The notes under the pieces are model-generated. The model ran no database searches and was not told where the DNA came from. It worked only from the letters and a program-made list of their open reading frames with translations. A DNA stretch of 64,000 bases from Bacteroidales bacterium (GTDB lineage Bacteria; Bacteroidota; Bacteroidia; Bacteroidales; VadinHA17). Shown in pieces: positions 34,536 through 42,803 of the stretch. The translations under genes and the position numbers were made by a program. How positions within the stretch are numbered: the stretch's first letter is position 1; the number at the start of each line of letters is the position of its first letter. The DNA lies in assembly GCA_003141895.1 (NCBI GenBank), contig PLNT01000007.1:225783-289782 (forward strand), written 5' to 3'.

Positions 34536-34548
34536 TTCTATTTGTAAT

Positions 34549-34938
34549 ATGAATCGTATTAAAAAGTCAACCCGGTTTTACAATTTTTTAATTGATTCCA
34601 TAATATTTAGTGTTTTAGCCCTGATAATTGTTCCGCTCATCGTCAGATATGTTCCCGGTTTCAAAGTTTATAACCCCAAAAACAACAGAATTCTGGCTAT
34701 GTCATTATACTTCTTATACTATTTCCTGTTTGAGATTGTTTTTTCATCCACACCCGGAAAACTGATTACAAAAACCAGGATAGTTGATAAACTAACATTT
34801 TCAAAATCATCCATATTTAAAGTATTCATCAGAACACTTTGCAGATTCATTCCACTTGAAGCGCTGACAATTTTCTTCGATGAGAATAATCTTACATGGC
34901 ATGATAAAATCTCAAAGACTACTTTAATTAATATATAA
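34549..34938 (+). CDS. RDD family membrane protein
   Basis: ATG 34549 was chosen; a longer in-frame start at 34456 would run 80 nt into the Fic gene. 129 residues with three hydrophobic segments: ~14-33, ~50-68 (SLYFLYYFLFEIVFSSTPGK) and a weaker one ~92-108. R(F)Y-N-F-L-I-D-S (RDD motif variant) near 9-17 and STPGKLITKTRIVD are the family signatures; the tail WHDKISKTTLI is typical. Function is unknown in general; some relatives act in sodium transport. Confidence 0.75.
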   Translation: MNRIKKSTRFYNFLIDSIIFSVLALIIVPLIVRYVPGFKVYNPKNNRILAMSLYFLYYFLFEIVFSSTPGKLITKTRIVDKLTFSKSSIFKVFIRTLCRFIPLEALTIFFDENNLTWHDKISKTTLINI

Positions 34939-34975
34939 CTTAAACAATTTCATCCCTATCTCTAAATATAATTCT

Positions 34976-35275
34976 ATGAAAAAAGTAAAAATCATGATTT
35001 TGGCTATTTTATTATTGGTAGCTGTCATTTTACCTTCATGTGCAACATTATTTTGTGGCCCTGTATCAGCATGCCAAAGAACTAAACCCGCCGCCGGAGA
35101 ACCACAAAGAGAAGTCAGAGTCGGTGCTCTGGTTCTTGATATTCTGCTTTTCTGGCCTGGTGTAATTGTTGATTTTGCAACTGCGGCAATTTATAAACCT
35201 TGCAACAGGGAATTTGAGGTTCACATGGTGAAGGGTGCAGAACCTGCGATGCGAGGCACAAGACGACAGATATGA
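34976..35275 (+). CDS. Small lipoprotein whose C-terminus runs into repeat DNA
   Basis: 99 residues. MKKVKIMILAILLLVAVILP then SC is a lipoprotein signal. The mature part has CGPVSACQRTKP and VGALVLDILLFWPGVIVDFA, a second hydrophobic stretch often seen in small YceK-like lipoproteins, then IYKPC. The last ~10 residues (AMRGTRRQI) and the stop lie inside the intergenic repeat that starts near 35251. The original stop was therefore probably lost by repeat insertion and the tail is novel. Confidence 0.65.
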   Translation: MKKVKIMILAILLLVAVILPSCATLFCGPVSACQRTKPAAGEPQREVRVGALVLDILLFWPGVIVDFATAAIYKPCNREFEVHMVKGAEPAMRGTRRQI

Positions 35276-35328
35276 GGCGTGAGGTACGGGGTGTGCGGCA
35301 AGACCGCATGACAGCACGACCGCAAGAC
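35251..35328 (+). repeat. Intergenic repeat type B, copy 1
   Basis: It contains GCGAGGCACAAGACGACAG, ATGAGGCGTGAGGTACG and GTGTGCGGCAAGACCGCA, all found again in the same order at 37049-37163. The GCGG..CCGC arms form a small hairpin. The two direct copies bracket the FISUMP lipoprotein gene at 35446-37035. Confidence 0.7.
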
Positions 35329-35445
35329 TATTATTTCACACGACGCACGATGTACGGGTCAGTGTTAAAATAAAGTTGCATTCTGATTAAACAAATTGTA
35401 AATTGAGAAATGTATTATGAGATCAATAACTTAAATACAAACTCC

Positions 35446-37035
35446 ATGAAAAATTTAACCGGAATATTAGTTTTTATCCCTGTAGTTTTTCTGATCCATT
35501 CATGTAAACCGGATCCAAAACTTACCCCACCTGTTCTTACTTCAGCGCAGGTGACAGAAATTACTTATACAACTGCCACTGCCGGAGGAGAATTAACGGA
35601 TATAGGAGGAGCTTATGTTACTGCCAGGGGTGTCTGCTGGAGCACTTCTGTTGAACCAACCATTTCTGACTACAAGACTACTGAGAGTGGTGGATTAGGA
35701 GTTTTCACAAGTCAGCTAACCGGGCTGACTCCGAATACTATGTATTATGTCAGGGCTTATGGTACTAATAGTGCCGGAACAGCTTATGGCAATGAGGTAT
35801 CATTTAAAACACTCCAGATTGAGGTTCCGGTTTTAACAACAACAGAAATAACTTCTATTACACAAACTACAGCCTCTTCAGGTGGAAATATAACAGATGA
35901 AAAAGGAGGATCGGTGACTGCAAGAGGAATATGCTGGAGCACACATACAAACCCTACAACATCAGATAACAATACCAGTGATGGTGCAGGAACCGGAAGT
36001 TTCAACAGTTCGCTGACTGATCTGGTTCCAGGGACAACCTATTATGTTAAAGCATATGCAACAAACAGTGTAGGGACTGCTTACGGAAATGAAATAAGTT
36101 TTATATCGTTGACAACAATACCAACCGTCACCACTACAGCAGTTTCCTCAATAAAACAAACAAATGTGGTAGGGGGAGGCAATGTAACCAGTGATGGCGG
36201 ATCAACTGTGAATGCGAGAGGTGTCTGTTGGAGTACGTCATCAAATCCTTCAATTACGGATAACCACACCACGGACGGAACAGGAACAGGAATATTTGCA
36301 AGTTCAATAATTGGACTTACCCCTAAAACCAGTTATTATCTCAGATCTTATGCTACAAATAGTGAAGGTATTGTATATGGAGATGTTGTACCGTTTACAA
36401 CTCAAAATTTTGGCACCCTAACAGATATTGATGGGAATGTGTATAAAAGTATAGATATTGGAACGCAAACATGGATGGCTGAAAACCTGAAGACTACCAA
36501 GTATAATGACGGTACGGCCATACCTTTGATTACTGACAATACTGCATGGTTAGTATTGACTACTCCGGCATACTCCTGGTATAATAATGATGCAGGTACC
36601 TATAAAGAAACTTATGGAGCCCTGTACAACTGGTTTGCCGTGGATGAAGTAAGTAACGGTGGTAAAAATATTTGCCCCACAGGTTGGCATTTGTCAACCG
36701 ATACCGAATGGATAATACTTACAACTTATGTTGGGGGAGTAAATAATGCAGGTGGTAAACTAAAAGAAACCGGGACAAGTCATTGGAACGCACCTAACAA
36801 AGATGCAACCAATGAAAGCGGATTTACTGCACTTCCGGCAGGACTCCGTCATGACTACTCAGGTGAATTTCTCTATATAGGAATGGGTGGTGTCTGGTGG
36901 AGTTCTACAACAGGCAATCCTGGTAACGCTTATCGCTGGGATACATACTACGAAAGAGCCGATGTGGGATATAACGGCGACATTCCTCTGCAAAAGCGCG
37001 GTGGCTTTTCTGTTCGTTGTGTTAAGAATAACTAA
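35446..37035 (+). CDS. FISUMP-domain lipoprotein with three Ig/Fn-like repeats, paralogue of 10633-12249
   Basis: ATG 35446 was chosen: MKNLTGILVFIPVVFLIHSC gives lipobox IHSC; an upstream ATG at 35410 would add an odd leader. 529 residues. Three ~90-residue repeats share ARGVCW or ARGICW and YYVRAYGTNSAGTAYGNEV. The first repeat is nearly identical to that of the paralogue at 10633 (TSAQVTEITYTTATAGGELT against TSSQVTEITYTTATAGGELT). The C-terminal FISUMP domain runs from GTLTDIDGNVYKSIDIGTQT to GGFSVRCVKNN. The third repeat differs in type from that in the paralogue, so repeats have been exchanged. Likely surface lipoprotein. Confidence 0.85.
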   Translation: MKNLTGILVFIPVVFLIHSCKPDPKLTPPVLTSAQVTEITYTTATAGGELTDIGGAYVTARGVCWSTSVEPTISDYKTTESGGLGVFTSQLTGLTPNTMYYVRAYGTNSAGTAYGNEVSFKTLQIEVPVLTTTEITSITQTTASSGGNITDEKGGSVTARGICWSTHTNPTTSDNNTSDGAGTGSFNSSLTDLVPGTTYYVKAYATNSVGTAYGNEISFISLTTIPTVTTTAVSSIKQTNVVGGGNVTSDGGSTVNARGVCWSTSSNPSITDNHTTDGTGTGIFASSIIGLTPKTSYYLRSYATNSEGIVYGDVVPFTTQNFGTLTDIDGNVYKSIDIGTQTWMAENLKTTKYNDGTAIPLITDNTAWLVLTTPAYSWYNNDAGTYKETYGALYNWFAVDEVSNGGKNICPTGWHLSTDTEWIILTTYVGGVNNAGGKLKETGTSHWNAPNKDATNESGFTALPAGLRHDYSGEFLYIGMGGVWWSSTTGNPGNAYRWDTYYERADVGYNGDIPLQKRGGFSVRCVKNN

Positions 37036-37048
37036 TCTATTTCACGAC

Positions 37049-37163
37049 GCGAGGCACAAGACAACAGGTATGAGGTATGAGGCGTGAGGCGTGAGGCGTG
37101 AGGCGTGAGGCGTGAGGCATGAGAGGTACGTGGTGTGCGGCAAGACCGCACGACCGCATGACT
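37049..37163 (+). repeat. Intergenic repeat type B, copy 2, with 7-bp tandem expansion
   Basis: It repeats the words of 35251-35328, but the GAGGCGTGAGG part is expanded to six units of GGCGTGA (37081-37122, last unit GGCATGA). It sits in the convergent gap between stops at 37035 and 37187. Confidence 0.8.
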
Positions 37164-37186
37164 ATTAATAGCCTTTACGCCCTTCG

Positions 37187-37432
37187 TTACAGCAACTGAT
37201 AAATCTTAAGGTATAGAAAATGCCACTCAGTAAGTTCTTCGAGATTAGTGGTTTTCCAGCCGGATTTCCTGATACCATGTGGAGATACAGTTTGAACCTC
37301 TCCTTTCCGGAGCTTGACTAAATAACTTTTTTTGCCCAGATCCTCATGCATAAATTCTACCGTTTTATCAGCGTCATGCAACCTGGTTATAACCTTATAT
37401 TTTAAATTCAGAAGATCATTTTCAGTAATCAT
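37187..37432 (-). CDS. Hypothetical protein (81 aa)
   Basis: 81 residues with no signal peptide or membrane segment. Sequence features: KYKVITRLHDADKTVEFMHE, GKKSYLVKLRKGEVQTVSPH and a C-terminal helix LEELTEWHFLYLKIYQLL. Mixed alpha/beta composition and normal codon use suggest a real small protein. I do not recognise a family. It is alone, convergent with the FISUMP lipoprotein. Confidence 0.45.
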   Translation of the reverse strand: MITENDLLNLKYKVITRLHDADKTVEFMHEDLGKKSYLVKLRKGEVQTVSPHGIRKSGWKTTNLEELTEWHFLYLKIYQLL

Positions 37433-38068
37433 CTTGATTATAATAATTTTAAATACCGGATATAGGAAGTTTTCATTTTTGATTTTATGAGAACTACTAA
37501 TGCTGCAAATCTAAAGCTATAATTCCAGCAGGGGATTAATATCAGATTAGTTAGGGGTTAATTATAGATTAAGAAAAGGCATGTTACTCCGTACAACCAT
37601 GTGTTTAAACTTTTATGAACCATTGAACCAAAGAACAATTGAACAAATAGAACCATCGAACCATCGTATCATAGAACCGTTGTCCCATCAAATCCATAAA
37701 CGACAATCGTCAATCGATCAATCGCCTATCGCTATAATACATCACTCCCTTCCCCCCGGATGGCATCCATACTCAACATTCCCGGTCATTATTCACAAGT
37801 CACCCCACTTTGACTTCCGTTCGACTTGTTCACGTTGTTGAGTGGGAAATTTCTGGCAATTTCCCCGGGTGCCATCCTTCTTTTTAGTCTCCCGGCTCTT
37901 TCTGTAATTGCAAAGTGCAAGGCGCATGGTGCAACAAATGTTAGATTCTGCTCCCATCCTTGGGGAAGCAGAATTTATGTGGACCTCTGTGCTTCTCTGT
38001 GTAAGTTCCTTGCATTTTGACTTTTGTCTTTTTACTTTTGTCTTTTATCTTGATCCATCGAGTTAGTC
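37433..38068. other. Non-coding 636-bp stretch of short repeated words
   Basis: No gene is supported. 37615-37740 is built from GAACCAT, GAACAAT, ATCGAACC and CAATCG words in loose array. Near 38017-38050 TTTTGACTTTTGTC and TTTTACTTTTGTC follow, like the arrays at 2764-2810 and 26270-26300. Open frames of 60-86 codons here are by-products of this low-complexity DNA. Confidence 0.55.
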
Positions 38069-38530
38069 ATGCCAAAAAAAAGTGCAGGTATTTTAGTTTA
38101 CCGCAAAACTAAAGAAGAATATGAAATTTTGCTGGTTCATCCGGGCGGACCATTCTGGGCGAAGAAGGATATGAATTCCTGGTCAATACCAAAAGGTGAG
38201 TTTGAAGATGATGAAGAACCACTTGCTGCTGCAAAAAGAGAATTTGAAGAAGAAACAGGATTTAAAATTGAAGGTGAATTCATCGAACTGAATCCTGTGA
38301 AACAACCAGGTGGAAAATTAATTTACTCATGGTCCGTGGAAGGTGATATCAATGCTTCTGAAGTAAAAAGCAATCTCTTTAAAATGGAATGGCCTCCCAG
38401 ATCAGGGGCCTTTAAAGAATTTCCGGAAATCGACAGGGCGGAGTGGTTCAGTTTCAAAACTGCAAAACAGAAGATAATTACGGGACAAATTCCGATAGTT
38501 GAAAATCTCAGAAATAAACTTAAAGGTTAA
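38069..38530 (+). CDS. Nudix hydrolase
   Basis: 153 residues. The Nudix box is complete: G-x5-E-x7-REFEEETGF, read in EFEDDEEPLAAAKREFEEET. N-terminal KKSAGILVYRKTKEEYEILL and WSIPKG are typical of the Ap4A/dATP-pyrophosphatase-like branch (DUF-type NUDIX with WSIPKGE). It cleaves nucleoside diphosphate linkages. The last 11 nt overlap the end of czcA tail to tail. Confidence 0.9.
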   Translation: MPKKSAGILVYRKTKEEYEILLVHPGGPFWAKKDMNSWSIPKGEFEDDEEPLAAAKREFEEETGFKIEGEFIELNPVKQPGGKLIYSWSVEGDINASEVKSNLFKMEWPPRSGAFKEFPEIDRAEWFSFKTAKQKIITGQIPIVENLRNKLKG

Positions 38531-41500
38531 TGTCTTGCGGTCTTGCGACAACCATTTTCTCCCTGTACAATTTGTGAACTATTACCGGAAAGATCAGCAA
38601 CGTAAGCAGTGTTGCACTTATTAGTCCTCCTACAATAACAATGGCCAGAGGTTTTTGGGTCTCAGAACCGATTCCTGTTGATATTGCTGCCGGCAATAAG
38701 CCAAAAATTGCCATTAATGCCGTCATTACAACAGGACGGACTCGGCTTATCACACCTGTCTTCAATGCATCATCGAGAGTCATCCTCTTTACCAGATTTT
38801 GCTTAAATACAGATATAATTATTACACCATTCTGAATACAAATTCCGAACAAAGCAATAAATCCTATACCTGCAGCAATATTAAAATGCGTACCGCTAAT
38901 AAGCAAAGCCAGGATTCCTCCGACCAGAGCAAATGGTATATTCATAAGTACAAGAAGAACATCCTTTATCTTACGAAACAAGATCAACAGGATAATGAAT
39001 ATGATTACAAGGCTCACAGGTACAACGATCGATAATTTCGTCATTGCTCTGATCTCACTTTCGTACTCGCCGCTCCATTTTATCGAATATCCCTTAGGCA
39101 GTTTTATTTCATTGTTAAGTTTAATCTGGGCTTCAGCAACTGTACTGCCAAGGTCTCTTCCTCTTACGGCGAATGCAACTGCCGTGAAGCGTTTATTATT
39201 GTCGCGATAGATAAATGAAGGTCCGCTGCTTAGTTTTATGTCTGCAATTTCTTTAAGCGGTATCTTTTCTCCTGAAGCCGCAGGAATCATCAGCTCGCCA
39301 ATCTCCTTTTCCGATTTCCTGTAAGAATACTGATATCTGACACGGATATCAAATTTTTTCTCATCTTCATATAACTGGGAAGCAGCTTTTCCGCCAATAG
39401 CCAGTGCAATAACTGCATTTGCATCAGCAGTTGATACTCCAAACGCTGCCATTTTCCCTCTGTCCAATTCAATCCGTAATTCAGGCTGACCAAGATTCTT
39501 AAGAATCCCCACATCTTCCATTCCACGGATTGTTTTCACCTTATCATTTACTTTCTTTGCCAGATTGGAAATTGTATCCAGGTTCTCTCCAAACACTTTT
39601 ACTGCCTGATTTACATTGATACCCGCCACCGCTTCGTTTACATTATCAATTATCGGCTGTGAAAAACTCCACACTGCCCCTACGTAATTAGAATCAAGTC
39701 TTTCCTGCATTTTATCAATCAGCTGGTCTTTTGTAAGATGCGATTTCCATTTTTCTTTAGGATACAGGTCGACTAAACATTCCACGTCATAAAATCCTTT
39801 CGGATCTGTTCCGTCATCAGGTCTCCCAATCTGAGATATTACTTCATGCACTTCAGGAAACTTTAACAGATCATACCTCATACTATCCGCGAGTATCTTT
39901 GCCTGCGGTAAAGAAATACTCATAGGTGCACTTCCCTCCACCCACAATGAGCCCTCATCGAGATGTGGAATGAATTCTGTTCCAAGAAACTTTGCTGAAA
40001 TAAATGTTAATCCTATAACTGACATAGCCAGACCGAAACTTAGCTTTTTATGTTTCATTATCCAGTTATAAGAGATCTCATAGTATTTGATCATCCCGGC
40101 CACAAGTGGATTATGTTTTTCAACAACATTTTTATGAAGCAACCGGCTTGTAAGTGCAGGAACAAAAGTGAGGGTGAACAATAATGCACCTAATAATGCA
40201 AAACCTAATGTGTAAGCGAGTGGTGAGAACAATTTACCTTCCACTTTTTCAAAAGAAAAAATTGGAATAAGCGCAGTGATAATAATTAATTTTGAGAAAA
40301 GGATAGCTTTTCCCATATTAACGCCTGTGCGCCTGATAAGACCGAGTTTATCTACCTTATTAAATTTTTCCATTCCGATCTCAGCTGCATAATATCCCAA
40401 AGCAACAAATACTCCTTCCACCATCACAACCGCTCCGTCAATTAAAATTCCAAAATCAATTGCACCTATAGATATCAGATTTGCGAACATGCCTTTTAAA
40501 TAAAGCATCATGAATGAAAAAAGAAGCGAAAGCGGAATTATCAATGAGACAATTAGTGTGGCTCGCCAGTCGCGCATAAAAATCAGAATTACTGCTGTAA
40601 CGAGAATAATTCCCATAAGTACATTGTGAAATACTGTGTGTAAACAGAAATTGATAAGATTCTGTCTGTCATAAACAGTCTGGATCTCCACTCCCGTAGG
40701 AAGAACTTTCTCGTTCAGCTCTATCACTTTTTCCCTTAGCGCTTTCAATACTGGCCCCGGATCAATACCCTTTCTCATTAATACAATTCCTTCAACTACA
40801 TCAGGTTCATGACCTCTTGCTACCATCCCTAACCGTGGCAGGTTCGATTCTTTTACCTCGGCAACATTTCTAATAAGAAGTGGTGTTCCTTTAATATTCT
40901 TGACAACAACATTCCTTATATCCTCAATGTTGTTGATCAGGCCTATACCCCTTACCACAAATGCCTGAGAGGATTTTTCAATTACATCGCCGCCAACATT
41001 AACGTTGCTCTTGCTGATAGCATCGTAAACATCTACAGCCGTCAGATCATATTGTGAAAGAAGATCAGGATTTACATTAACATCATATGATTTAATCGGG
41101 CCTCCAAAAGCTACAACATCAGCAATTCCCGGAACAGTATGGAGGTTACGGTCAACAATCCAGTCCTGAATAGTCCTTAGCTCTGTTGGTGTATGATTGG
41201 TGGAATGAATAGTATAACGGAATATCTCATCTGTAGGACCTGTAGGAGGTGTAAGTTCAAAATCTGCCCCCTCAGGAAAATCGATTGAAGGCAACAATCC
41301 GGTTATCTGCTGACGGGCATACATATCTTCAACGTTATCCTCAAATACCAGTGTCACAACTGAAAGCCCGAACAGGGATTGTGATCGAAGGTTAGTTTTT
41401 CTCTGCACTCCGTTGAGTGCAATTTCAACAGGTATCGTTACAAAACGTTCAACCTCCTGGGCACTTCGTCCGGGCCAGCGTGTTATTATTTGTATCTGGG

Positions 41501-41642
41501 TATTTGTAAAATCGGGGAATGCGACAATAGGGGTTTTTATAAATGAGTAAATCCCTGCAATCGCAAGAATACCAGTCATGAAAAAAACAAATAGTTTATG
41601 TCTCAACGAAAAGGAAATGATATTCTTAACAAGGTCGTTCAT
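38520..41642 (-). CDS. czcA: CzcA-type heavy-metal RND efflux pump
   Basis: 1040 residues, with 12 predicted membrane helices in the RND layout and two large periplasmic loops. AIDFGILIDGAVVMVEG in helix IV has the DFG...DGA signature of divalent-cation (Co/Zn/Cd/Ni) pumps rather than copper/silver CusA. GTEFIPHLDEGSLWVEG starts the second periplasmic loop. It forms the inner-membrane trimer of a tripartite exporter with the adaptor and TolC-type genes upstream (operon order czcC, czcB, czcA). The last residues ARPQDINL are encoded by a copy of a CTTGCGGTC repeat word (38532-38547), which suggests a replaced C-terminus. Confidence 0.92.
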   Translation of the reverse strand: MNDLVKNIISFSLRHKLFVFFMTGILAIAGIYSFIKTPIVAFPDFTNTQIQIITRWPGRSAQEVERFVTIPVEIALNGVQRKTNLRSQSLFGLSVVTLVFEDNVEDMYARQQITGLLPSIDFPEGADFELTPPTGPTDEIFRYTIHSTNHTPTELRTIQDWIVDRNLHTVPGIADVVAFGGPIKSYDVNVNPDLLSQYDLTAVDVYDAISKSNVNVGGDVIEKSSQAFVVRGIGLINNIEDIRNVVVKNIKGTPLLIRNVAEVKESNLPRLGMVARGHEPDVVEGIVLMRKGIDPGPVLKALREKVIELNEKVLPTGVEIQTVYDRQNLINFCLHTVFHNVLMGIILVTAVILIFMRDWRATLIVSLIIPLSLLFSFMMLYLKGMFANLISIGAIDFGILIDGAVVMVEGVFVALGYYAAEIGMEKFNKVDKLGLIRRTGVNMGKAILFSKLIIITALIPIFSFEKVEGKLFSPLAYTLGFALLGALLFTLTFVPALTSRLLHKNVVEKHNPLVAGMIKYYEISYNWIMKHKKLSFGLAMSVIGLTFISAKFLGTEFIPHLDEGSLWVEGSAPMSISLPQAKILADSMRYDLLKFPEVHEVISQIGRPDDGTDPKGFYDVECLVDLYPKEKWKSHLTKDQLIDKMQERLDSNYVGAVWSFSQPIIDNVNEAVAGINVNQAVKVFGENLDTISNLAKKVNDKVKTIRGMEDVGILKNLGQPELRIELDRGKMAAFGVSTADANAVIALAIGGKAASQLYEDEKKFDIRVRYQYSYRKSEKEIGELMIPAASGEKIPLKEIADIKLSSGPSFIYRDNNKRFTAVAFAVRGRDLGSTVAEAQIKLNNEIKLPKGYSIKWSGEYESEIRAMTKLSIVVPVSLVIIFIILLILFRKIKDVLLVLMNIPFALVGGILALLISGTHFNIAAGIGFIALFGICIQNGVIIISVFKQNLVKRMTLDDALKTGVISRVRPVVMTALMAIFGLLPAAISTGIGSETQKPLAIVIVGGLISATLLTLLIFPVIVHKLYREKMVVARPQDINL

Positions 41643-41675
41643 ACAATTTATTGAAAAATGAGTTAGTAAAAATAT

Positions 41676-42797
41676 TTACAAACCTTTTAATGCAGTGAAA
41701 ATATATAACCCGTTTCTTGATACCAGTAGATTTCCATCATGTAAAGAATCGCATTCAACAAAATTCAGATCATTGACCGATTTGAAGATGTTTATTTTCT
41801 GAATGCTTACTTTGCACTTTCCATTGAATCTTAAAACATAAGTGTAACTGTCATCAAAAATTATAGAATTGGATTTTAAAGTAAGCATCTTCTTATCTCC
41901 TGGAAGAAGTAACGAAATATGAGCATACATACCTGGCTTAAGAGTGAAATCCTTGTTATCCAGTCGTATCTTAATACTCATAACCTTTGTATCTGGGTCA
42001 AGAACATTAGAAATACGATCCACTTTGCCTTTGTACTTTTTATCAGGGTAACTAAGCGTGACTACCTCAGCATTGGATCCGACTCTGATTTTTGAAATAT
42101 CTGTTTCATATACATTTGCTATTGCCCATAATTCCTTGAGGTCGCTGATGGTGAAAAGATTGTCATTTGCATCTGCTCGGAGATCCATTCCGGCAGTTAC
42201 ATTTTTATCAACAACAAAACCGCTGATTGGTGCTTTAATAATATATCCTGATCCTGTGGAATCATTCGGTGCGAATGTACTTCCATAAATCTTCAGCACT
42301 TCACTGATCCTTTTATTCTCTGACAGAGCCTTTTGATAATCATTCTGTGCAATGAGATAATCTTTTTCAGAACTGACGCCGCTGCTACGCATATTGCCTG
42401 TTACTTCAAGATTCTTTCTGGCAATAGTCAGTTCTGCCTGAGAAGAATTATACTCATTATAATAATTTGCCATATCAGAGCTTTCGATCACCGCCAGGGT
42501 TTTACCTTTTTCCACAAAGTCGCCCAGTGAAACTTTTACCTCCTTTACATGTCCGCTGACAAGTGGATAAATCCTTGATACACGGTCCTCATTAAATGTA
42601 ATTTTCCCCGAAAAAGAAAGTATACTGTTATTTGGTGCAGTATGTATCGTATCGAAAGTAACATTTTTTAATAGCGAATCAGGAATACAGAATCTTTTCT
42701 CAGCCGGCTGTTCAGTAGGACCGCGGTGTCCACAAGAAAAGATAAACAGAACTGCAATAATAAAAATCAGAATTGATGAAAACTTTTTGTGTTGCAT
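41676..42797 (-). CDS. czcB: RND periplasmic adaptor (membrane-fusion) lipoprotein, CzcB-like
   Basis: 373 residues. Lipoprotein signal with lipobox FSC near residue 22. YPLVSGHVKEVKVSLGDFVE and PISGFVVDKNVTAGMDLR are the two halves of the biotinyl-lipoyl-like domain; the alpha-hairpin (YNEYNSSQAELTIARKNLEV) lies between. The beta-barrel domain follows. It bridges the pump and the outer-membrane channel in the periplasm. It lies 33 nt upstream of czcA and 6 nt downstream of the TolC-type gene; same operon. Confidence 0.9.
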   Translation of the reverse strand: MQHKKFSSILIFIIAVLFIFSCGHRGPTEQPAEKRFCIPDSLLKNVTFDTIHTAPNNSILSFSGKITFNEDRVSRIYPLVSGHVKEVKVSLGDFVEKGKTLAVIESSDMANYYNEYNSSQAELTIARKNLEVTGNMRSSGVSSEKDYLIAQNDYQKALSENKRISEVLKIYGSTFAPNDSTGSGYIIKAPISGFVVDKNVTAGMDLRADANDNLFTISDLKELWAIANVYETDISKIRVGSNAEVVTLSYPDKKYKGKVDRISNVLDPDTKVMSIKIRLDNKDFTLKPGMYAHISLLLPGDKKMLTLKSNSIIFDDSYTYVLRFNGKCKVSIQKINIFKSVNDLNFVECDSLHDGNLLVSRNGLYIFTALKGL

Positions 42798-42803
42798 GTT
42801 TTC

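Noticed and set aside
37081-37122. GGCGTGA array considered as a phase-variation tract
   Set aside because: It lies downstream of both neighbouring stops, so unit number cannot change a reading frame or promoter.
37581-38020. Two frames of 64-86 codons upstream of the Nudix gene
   Set aside because: They run through loose tandem words and have repetitive, improbable translations.
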